DNA of 5,349 nucleotides from contig USQE01000096.1 in assembly GCA_900556675.1 (NCBI GenBank), positions 1-5,349 of the forward strand, given 5' to 3'. A program made the translations under genes and the position numbers. The DNA comes from an uncultured Collinsella sp. GTDB lineage: Bacteria; Actinomycetota; Coriobacteriia; Coriobacteriales; Coriobacteriaceae. The notes beneath the pieces are model-generated. The model did not search any database. It had not been told where the DNA came from and was given only the letters and a program-made list of their open reading frames with translations. Below are positions 1 through 4,341 of the stretch, one piece after another; position 1 is the stretch's first letter; each line of letters begins with the position of its first letter.

Positions 1-618
1 GATCATGGCGTTTTTGGCCGAGCTAATCTTGCTGCGGATCATGTTGATGGGGAACTGCTTTTGCTCGATGCCGAGCGCCTGCATAATGTCGCGCACCATG
101 CGCTTTGAGTCATCGTCATCGTAGATGGTGAACTGACCGGTGTAGCCCAACAGGTCGGCGTCCTCGCGCAGCATGCGCACGCACATGGCATGGAAGGTGC
201 ACACCCACATGCCACGGGTGCCGCTGGGAATGAGTGCCGCCAGACGCTCGCGCATCTCTGCCGCGGCCTTGTTGGTAAACGTGATGGCAAGAACCTGCCA
301 AGGTTTAACACCCAGGTCGCCGAGCATATGTGCGATGCGGAAGGTCAAGACGCGGGTCTTGCCCGAGCCGGCGCCGGCGAGCACCAGCAACGGGCCCTCG
401 GTGGACAGGACAGCCTCGCGCTGGGCGGGATTAAGGCTGTCAATGTCGACGAGCGGCTTGGCGGGCTTGGGCGCCGGCGCGGGAGCGTCGTAAATGTCGA
501 GCGGGACGAGCTCGGGCTCCGGCGCAGCAGGAGCGGTGTATGCATCGAGCGGCACGGGTTCCGGCGCGGGCGGCACGGATACCGCGGCGTTCTTTTCCCA
601 GAGCAAGGGCTGGGTCAT
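1..618 (-). CDS. pcrA: PcrA/UvrD-type ATP-dependent DNA helicase (SF1), N-terminal part
   Basis: This is the first 206 codons of a superfamily 1A helicase, cut by the left window edge. Such enzymes unwind DNA 3'-5' using ATP in repair and replication of plasmids and stalled forks. Visible in order: a Pro/Ala-rich extension (residues 1-60), the Q-motif (LNPAQREAV, 62-70, Gln66), Walker A AGAGSGKT (81-88), motif Ia around TFTNKAAAEM (113-122), motif Ib TFHAMC (141-146) and a YDDDD stretch (166-170). The family normally starts only a few residues before the Q-motif, so the extension is unusual. The ATG at 616-618 is supported by GAGGAG on the minus strand at 625-630, six bases upstream. uppP lies upstream on the same strand but ends in a terminator, so this gene is probably transcribed separately. 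PcrA versus UvrD cannot be settled from the N-terminus; Rep-like is less likely. Confidence 0.93.
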   Translation of the reverse strand, partial: MTQPLLWEKNAAVSVPPAPEPVPLDAYTAPAAPEPELVPLDIYDAPAPAPKPAKPLVDIDSLNPAQREAVLSTEGPLLVLAGAGSGKTRVLTFRIAHMLGDLGVKPWQVLAITFTNKAAAEMRERLAALIPSGTRGMWVCTFHAMCVRMLREDADLLGYTGQFTIYDDDDSKRMVRDIMQALGIEQKQFPINMIRSKISSAKNAMI

Positions 619-624
619 GGGCGA

Positions 625-630
625 CTCCTC
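625..630 (-). promoter_or_regulatory. Ribosome binding site of the helicase gene
   Basis: The minus strand reads GAGGAG six bases before the ATG at 618. It decides the start and shows that the unusual Pro/Ala-rich N-terminus is translated rather than being a misannotated leader. Confidence 0.75.
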
Positions 631-679
631 ATCTGACGGACGGCGCGCCTGCGGGCGGCGCCATAGTTTGAGCCGTACC

Positions 680-685
680 AGTATA
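680..685 (-). promoter_or_regulatory. Candidate -10 element for the helicase gene
   Basis: The minus strand reads TATACT here, five of six matches to TATAAT, about 62 bases before the helicase ATG. A poor -35 candidate (TTGCGT) lies 19 bases upstream. Location between the uppP terminator and the helicase start fits, but the missing good -35 keeps this tentative. Confidence 0.33.
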
Positions 686-864
686 CCGAGCCGCGCGGAC
701 ACCGACGCAAATCACACCACGACTCCGTGCGTCACCGTCAGGCCGCCCCAGCGAATTTGGCGCAATGGGGTCAGGTTGGTCTGCACCAATCAATTGACAA
801 TCACGAAACCGCCGATGTCATGGCAGCAGCAGCGAGCGGTGGCCAGGGCGAACAAATTGGCATG

Positions 865-905
865 AAAAGGGGCGGCATAGACCTTCTGGTCATGCCGCCC
901 CCTTT
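865..905 (-). terminator. Rho-independent terminator of uppP
   Basis: Bases 869-878 (GGGGCGGCAT) pair with 892-901. After one bulged base (879), 880-883 (GACC) pair with 888-891 around a four-base loop at 884-887. On the minus strand the hairpin is followed by TTTT (868-865). It lies about 45 bases beyond the uppP stop and reads in the right direction. The stem is strong, so most uppP transcripts probably end before the helicase gene. Confidence 0.85.
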
Positions 906-949
906 GAATGACAAGTTGTCGCCCCGGCCGCCGCGCAGCGTCGACCAAG

Positions 950-1924
950 TTACAGGCCGAGCATAGGCTCCAGGACAAAGAAGTACGCGAGCACCACGAT
1001 GCCCAGGATGATGCGGTAGACGCCGAAGCACTTAAAGTCGTGACGGCGCACGAAGCCCATAAGCCACTTGATGGCAATGAGCGACACCACAAAGGCGACG
1101 ACGCAGCCCACGCCCAGGATGGCGATTTCGTTGGTGCCGAACGTGCCGCCCTTAATAAAGTACTTGACCAGCTTGAGCGCGCTCGCGCCAAACATAACGG
1201 GAATAGCCAGGAAGAACGTGAACTTAGACGCCACCGAGCGCGTGCAGCCCAGCAGCAGGCCGCCGATGATCGTGGAGCCGGAGCGCGATGTGCCCGGAAT
1301 CAGCGAAAGCACCTGGAAGCAACCGATACCCAGCGCGGTCTTCCAGCTCAGATCCTCGAGCGTAGTGATGGAGCCAAAGTCCAGGTTATCGTCATCGTCT
1401 GAAGCGGCAGCCGCAGCGGGAGTGGCAAAATGCGCACCAGCGGGGCGTCCGCCCGCCACCACGGCACGCGAACCAAACGAACCGGCAAGAGCGGCCTGGT
1501 CGCGCTTGTTCGCGCGCCAGTTCTCGATCACGATAAACAGCACGCCGTACACAATGAGCGCCAGCGCCACGACGGGAGCATTGTAGAAATGCTCCTCCAT
1601 CCAGTCGTTAAGCGGCAGACCGATCGCCGCGGCGGGAATGCAGCCGAGCACAATCTTGCCCCACAGCACCCAGGTGTCGCGACGACCCTCCTTGCCTTTG
1701 CTGGGAGAAAACGGGTTGAGGTCGTAAAAGAACAGGACGCAGACGGCCAAAATGGCGCCAAGCTGAATCACGACCAGGAACATATTCCAGAACGTCTCGC
1801 TCACGTTCATCTTGACGAACTCGTCCACCAAGATCATGTGACCGGTCGACGAAACAGGCAGCCATTCGGTGATGCCCTCGACCAGGCCCATGAAGGCAGA
1901 TTTTAGAAGCTCAATGATATCCAA
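950..1924 (-). CDS. uppP: Undecaprenyl-diphosphatase UppP (BacA family)
   Basis: This integral membrane enzyme dephosphorylates undecaprenyl pyrophosphate to undecaprenyl phosphate, recycling the lipid carrier of peptidoglycan and other wall polymers; high dosage is known to give bacitracin resistance in this family. With the TTG start the protein has 324 residues. The signatures are present: EGITE (16-20, the ExxxE pair E16 and E20), PVSSTGH (23-29, His29), and PGTSRSGST (210-218, with the family's essential Arg at 214). Hydrophobic helices lie at about 47-67, 89-105, 117-134, 197-208, 235-255, 267-286 and 302-319. The usual length is about 265-290 residues; here a hydrophilic Ala- and Asp-rich segment (about 137-193) is inserted before the second motif. 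The frame stays open up to an ATG at 2173, but that stretch is not UppP-like. TTG at 1922-1924 puts the usual N-terminus in place and follows AGGGGG by five bases. Confidence 0.95.
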   Translation of the reverse strand: MDIIELLKSAFMGLVEGITEWLPVSSTGHMILVDEFVKMNVSETFWNMFLVVIQLGAILAVCVLFFYDLNPFSPSKGKEGRRDTWVLWGKIVLGCIPAAAIGLPLNDWMEEHFYNAPVVALALIVYGVLFIVIENWRANKRDQAALAGSFGSRAVVAGGRPAGAHFATPAAAAASDDDDNLDFGSITTLEDLSWKTALGIGCFQVLSLIPGTSRSGSTIIGGLLLGCTRSVASKFTFFLAIPVMFGASALKLVKYFIKGGTFGTNEIAILGVGCVVAFVVSLIAIKWLMGFVRRHDFKCFGVYRIILGIVVLAYFFVLEPMLGL

Positions 1925-1928
1925 AGGG

Positions 1929-1936
1929 ACCCCCTC
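1929..1936 (-). promoter_or_regulatory. Ribosome binding site supporting the uppP TTG start
   Basis: The minus strand reads GAGGGGG a few bases before TTG (1924-1922). No comparable purine run precedes the in-frame upstream ATG at about 1987. This is why TTG was chosen as the start. Confidence 0.55.
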
Positions 1937-1985
1937 GTTAGACACCCGCCGATATTGTTCTGCGGACGGTTGCGGGCGATGTCCC

Positions 1986-1991
1986 ATTATC
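1986..1991 (-). promoter_or_regulatory. Candidate -10 element for uppP
   Basis: The minus strand reads GATAAT (five of six matches to TATAAT), about 62 bases upstream of the TTG start. No good -35 hexamer lies at the normal distance, so this is only a candidate. Confidence 0.25.
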
Positions 1992-2061
1992 AACCGTTCG
2001 GCCGCGACCGCGCCCACCCTTACCAAAAAACTCGCCCGTTCACAGAATTGCGAGCGGTCAA

Positions 2062-2077
2062 ACCCAAATCCTTGGGT
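2062..2077. repeat. Inverted repeat ACCCAA-N4-TTGGGT at the usp promoter
   Basis: Two perfect six-base arms, 2062-2067 and 2072-2077, are separated by ATCC. The right arm ends on the first base of the candidate -10 TATAAC, so the repeat fills the spacer region of the putative usp promoter. That is a typical place for a repressor or activator site. No regulator is known from the sequence. Confidence 0.45.
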
Positions 2078-2082
2078 ATAAC
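2077..2082 (+). promoter_or_regulatory. Candidate -10 element of the universal stress protein gene
   Basis: TATAAC matches TATAAT at five of six positions and lies 95 bases before the usp ATG. The -35 side is weak (CGGTCA at 2055-2060 with a 16-base spacer), which would be compatible with an activated or alternative-sigma promoter. Confidence 0.35.
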
Positions 2083-2159
2083 TGCAACAAGATAAAGTGT
2101 CCGGCGGCCACGCATCCGCGCCCGCCCGATGCACGAGCCCCACGCCCGTGCGATAGACC

Positions 2160-2166
2160 AAGGAGG
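2160..2166 (+). promoter_or_regulatory. Ribosome binding site of usp
   Basis: AAGGAGG, a near-perfect anti-16S match, stands five bases before the ATG at 2172. It suggests strong translation and fixes the start. Confidence 0.85.
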
Positions 2167-2171
2167 AAACC

Positions 2172-2609
2172 ATGAACGAGGGCTACACCAAGGTATTTGT
2201 TTCACTCGACGGTACTGAGCAGCAGGATTTTGTGCTCGCACGCGCCATCAAGGTCGCCGCGAACAACGGCGCCAAGCTGATTATCGGCCACGTTATCGAT
2301 TCCACGGCACTCGAGAGCGCCGGTTCCTATCCGGTCGATCTGGTCAACGGCCTAGAGGAGGCATTTAAGAACTCCATCGCCAAGCAGCTCGAAGAGGCCA
2401 AGGCCAATCCCGACATTCCCGAGGTCGAGGTCATGATTCGCGCCGGCCGCATTCGCGAGACGCTCAAAGACGAGATGCTCGACGTGGTCAAGCCCGACCT
2501 GGTGCTCTGCGGCGCTCGTGGCCTGTCCTCGATCAAGTATGCACTCCTGGGTTCAATTTCGACGTTCCTGCTGCGCAACACCGACTGCGACATCTTGGTC
2601 GTGAAGTAG
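2172..2609 (+). CDS. Universal stress protein, UspA family, ATP-binding type
   Basis: A single-domain cytoplasmic universal stress protein of 145 residues, a normal length for the family. These proteins dimerise, many bind ATP, and they are induced under starvation, hypoxia or other stress; their exact biochemical role is often unknown. Visible features: a first beta strand ending in an acidic residue (VFVSLDGT, 8-15, Asp13), a second core strand (KLIIGHVID, 35-43), a long central helix (about 59-77), and near the end the nucleotide-binding signature G-2X-G-9X-G-S: Gly114, Gly117, Gly127, Ser128. The last strand is DILVVK (140-145). This motif places it with the ATP-binding (MJ0577-like) group rather than E. 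coli UspA itself. It is transcribed alone, divergent from uppP and convergent with hipA, with its own terminator. Confidence 0.92.
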   Translation: MNEGYTKVFVSLDGTEQQDFVLARAIKVAANNGAKLIIGHVIDSTALESAGSYPVDLVNGLEEAFKNSIAKQLEEAKANPDIPEVEVMIRAGRIRETLKDEMLDVVKPDLVLCGARGLSSIKYALLGSISTFLLRNTDCDILVVK

Positions 2610-2665
2610 CAAACGTACGCCTAACGCATCGCGGAGCGCAAGCCCACGTGCCCAAGTCTTCCAAG

Positions 2666-2701
2666 AGCGGGACCACCATTACGGTGGCCCCGCTTTGCTT
2701 T
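2666..2701 (+). terminator. Terminator of usp, possibly shared with hipA
   Basis: Bases 2666-2677 pair with 2683-2694 around the loop ATTAC (2678-2682), with one A-C mismatch (2672/2688), followed by TTTGCTTT. In the opposite transcript the mismatch becomes a G-U wobble, so the hairpin folds even better in hipA mRNA, just after the hipA stop, although its downstream tract there (CTCTTGG) is poor in U. It is probably the end point of both convergent units, clearest for usp. Confidence 0.8.
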
Positions 2702-3989
2702 AGGCTGAGAATTGCTCCAGAACCCTCATTCTCTCAACGGAATCCGTCTGAATTTTCAGAGCGACCCGACCCAAATCTCCGGTTGCAGAGGCAAGTTCTG
2801 CAAGCTGGGCAGACACCTCTTCAGCCACTTCCGCCGCGATGTTCTTGATCATCTTGAGTGGCAGATGCAAATCTTGAGACATGAATTCGAAATCTTCAGG
2901 AGTCACCCCATCGATCACCCGGTGATCCCCAATATCAATCCCAAGATTATGGTCGTATCCCATTATCGTCGTGCAAACAATATCGTATGCAGGGGCCAAC
3001 CTCTTTTCCCGCCAACTCGGACTATAAAGAAACGAATGGTTCTTGAGATGCGAGTCGCAATTCCCCAACGCATAATCGATCATTACCTGACGAGCGAACA
3101 TTTGAGTATCAGCAATTACGTTAGACGATTGCTCTCTTATCAATCGGCCGCAAAGAGCCATATAGCAGCTATCGGGACGTGTCTCGTATTTCATATACGA
3201 AGGCCAGCCAACCGCTTGGCAAAAATCCTCCTGATGCAGCCTCAGAGGCACATCGAATCCGCTCATCGACGGCGGCTCATTGCTCCAGATTCTGTCATAA
3301 CGCTCGGAAAAGAACGCACCAGGAATCGTATCCGAAGCTTCTGAACGGGCAATTTCAAGCCCAGCAGCAGACGCTGCCGTCATGCAAATTAATTCGTTGA
3401 ACGGCAAATCCGGATGTTTAGTTGAAGCAATCTTGACTATGTGAGTCGAGGGGGCAGAGCCGAGCGGCAGCATCCAATCCCCCGACCCGGCCTTTTTTGC
3501 ATCTTTACCGCGCGGTAAAAACCAACCGGTTTTAGACTGAGCGCCCGCCAACGACAGCCTCGAATCCTGCATATCATTTGCAATCTCAAACACTTCCGCC
3601 TTAGAAAGTGCCTCAAAATCCTCGTCTTGCAGAGGACGATAGCCCGGATCGTAGCTCGATTTCTCATCGCCGAGAAACCTCAAGGCACCAACGCACTCAT
3701 CGCCCAAACGCTCGAGCATCGATAAATAGTCTGACTGGGGGATTTGAAAACGCATCGACAGCTCATGCCGAACCGGGCCCTCGGGAAGCATGCCCGAAAA
3801 GAAGGCCGAAAACTCATTGCTGGCATATGGCTCATGTCGCAAGGGAAGAGAAGCTGAGAGTGCGGCAGCATCGTCGCGTTCAAGATATCCCTCATCATAT
3901 GCAAACGTCTCGTTTACGGGGTCGGCCCTCTCAAATTCTCCGACCAGCTCAAACGTTCCCCGATACTCACGATAAACCTTTAATGCCAT
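2700..3989 (-). CDS. hipA: HipA-type serine/threonine kinase toxin
   Basis: This is the toxin of a HipBA type II toxin-antitoxin pair. E. coli HipA phosphorylates glutamyl-tRNA synthetase, halting translation and producing persister cells; the target of this one is not known. The protein is full-length (429 residues, E. coli HipA 440). Residues 1-110 form the HipA N-terminal region with FFSGMLPEG (63-71). The kinase part shows the regulatory loop RLSLAGAQSKTGW (144-156, Ser146 at the autophosphorylation position), THIVKIA (182-188, Lys186), NEL (198-200), ERYDR (229-233), LHQEDFCQA (251-259), the catalytic loop with Asp312, His314 and Asn317 (GNCDSHLKNHSF), and the metal-binding YD (335-336) of LAPAYDIV. 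All key residues are present, so it looks active. Its ATG overlaps the end of hipB by ten bases, and a purine-rich AGAGGGG lies nine bases upstream. Local GC is well below that of the flanking genes. Confidence 0.95.
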   Translation of the reverse strand: MALKVYREYRGTFELVGEFERADPVNETFAYDEGYLERDDAAALSASLPLRHEPYASNEFSAFFSGMLPEGPVRHELSMRFQIPQSDYLSMLERLGDECVGALRFLGDEKSSYDPGYRPLQDEDFEALSKAEVFEIANDMQDSRLSLAGAQSKTGWFLPRGKDAKKAGSGDWMLPLGSAPSTHIVKIASTKHPDLPFNELICMTAASAAGLEIARSEASDTIPGAFFSERYDRIWSNEPPSMSGFDVPLRLHQEDFCQAVGWPSYMKYETRPDSCYMALCGRLIREQSSNVIADTQMFARQVMIDYALGNCDSHLKNHSFLYSPSWREKRLAPAYDIVCTTIMGYDHNLGIDIGDHRVIDGVTPEDFEFMSQDLHLPLKMIKNIAAEVAEEVSAQLAELASATGDLGRVALKIQTDSVERMRVLEQFSA

Positions 3990-4225
3990 GAGCCGTCGCC
4001 CCTCTCCCTCAGGATCAAATCGACCCCCAAGCTGTTAGCGATTTGAAGGGTTTGGCGAAGATTGGCACCCGCCTTTCCACGCTCAAGCTCGCTCACAAAG
4101 CGCAAACTGCACTGGTTGAAATCAGCCACATCGCGTTGGGTATAACCGAGCTTCTTCCGGCGCTCACGCAAATATGCACCGAGTTCAGCTGGGTCAAAAA
4201 TCGTTCGCTCATTCCAGTCTTGCAT
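3980..4225 (-). CDS. hipB: HipB-type antitoxin, XRE-family DNA-binding protein
   Basis: An 81-residue helix-turn-helix protein of the XRE/Cro type, directly upstream of and overlapping hipA. In HipBA systems HipB neutralises HipA by complex formation and represses its own operon. The HTH covers about residues 15-68: a first helix (LGAYLRERRKKLG), the turn and recognition region from TQRDVADF (29-36) through SLRFVSELERGK (40-51), and LRQTLQIANSLGVDL (56-70). A short tail ends in Ser-Trp-His; in E. coli HipB a C-terminal Trp inserts into HipA, and Trp80 may do the same. The ATG at 4223-4225 has AGGGG (minus strand of 4232-4236) six bases upstream. Two inverted repeats upstream are the evident operators. 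Confidence 0.92.
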   Translation of the reverse strand: MQDWNERTIFDPAELGAYLRERRKKLGYTQRDVADFNQCSLRFVSELERGKAGANLRQTLQIANSLGVDLILRERGDGSWH

Positions 4226-4234
4226 GCTAATCCC

Positions 4235-4264
4235 CTATGATTATCCCAAACGGGATAATCATAG
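4235..4264. promoter_or_regulatory. hipBA operator O1, perfect 13-base inverted repeat
   Basis: CTATGATTATCCC (4235-4247) and its exact reverse complement (4252-4264) flank the spacer AAAC. The core is TATCC-N6-GGATA, whose half-sites equal those of the E. coli HipB operator (TATCC-N8-GGATA), but with a spacer two bases shorter. The right arm contains the hipB extended -10, and the left arm reaches the ribosome binding site, so a bound HipB dimer would block transcription. Confidence 0.85.
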
Positions 4265-4286
4265 CACATCATGATGGAATTATCCC
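4258..4286 (-). promoter_or_regulatory. hipBA promoter with extended -10
   Basis: The minus strand reads TGC-TATGAT (4266-4258), an extended -10 with five of six matches. Seventeen bases upstream the hexamer GGGATA (4286-4281) is a weak -35, which the extended -10 can compensate. Predicted start is near 4251, giving a leader of about 26 bases before the hipB ATG. Both hexamers lie inside the O1 and O2 repeats. Confidence 0.6.
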
Positions 4287-4299
4287 GTTTGGGATAATT
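4278..4299. promoter_or_regulatory. hipBA operator O2, perfect 9-base inverted repeat
   Basis: AATTATCCC (4278-4286) and GGGATAATT (4291-4299) flank GTTT, the reverse complement of the AAAC spacer in O1. The 20-base core is therefore the same site in opposite orientation, with its centre 39 bases from that of O1. It covers the -35 position of the hipB promoter (4281-4286). Confidence 0.85.
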
Positions 4300-4341
4300 G
4301 TCTTAACGTGAATGACGCTCCGGGACGTTACACCGCGACGA

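Larger units (their letters stand above)
619..949. other. Intergenic region between uppP and the helicase gene
   Basis: These 331 bases carry no convincing gene. On the minus strand they hold, in transcription order, the uppP terminator, roughly 180 bases without recognisable features, a candidate -10 element, and the helicase ribosome binding site. The short open frames on either strand here lack ribosome binding sites and protein-like composition. I saw no tRNA, small RNA or riboswitch signature. Confidence 0.6.

Noticed and set aside
173..636. Plus-strand open frames opposite the helicase gene
   Set aside because: The minus strand carries unmistakable helicase motifs; the plus frames look like reversed codon bias and lack a protein-like pattern.
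794..799. Perfect TTGACA on the plus strand as a -35 element
   Set aside because: No -10-like hexamer lies 15-19 bases downstream and no plus-strand gene follows.
910..920. Small palindrome GACAA-G-TTGTC between the uppP stop and its terminator
   Set aside because: An 11-base palindrome in a 3' trailer is expected by chance and has no supporting context.
1430..1906. Long plus-strand open frame antisense to uppP (and another at 908-1402)
   Set aside because: GC-rich shadow frames; composition rich in His, Arg, Gln and Asp with no recognisable domain, opposite a clearly coding strand.
950..2173. 407-residue version of UppP starting at the ATG at 2173
   Set aside because: The first 83 codons are non-conserved intergenic sequence with no ribosome binding site; UppP similarity begins exactly after the TTG at 1924.
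2712..3344. 210-codon plus-strand open frame antisense to hipA
   Set aside because: hipA shows all kinase motifs in the opposite frame; this frame has no ribosome binding site or recognisable domain.
4301..4341. Possible terminator after the kinase gene (AACGT...ACGTT arms)
   Set aside because: Arms are only five bases with a 15-base loop, GC-poor, and no T-run follows on the minus strand. Kinase transcripts may therefore read into hipBA.
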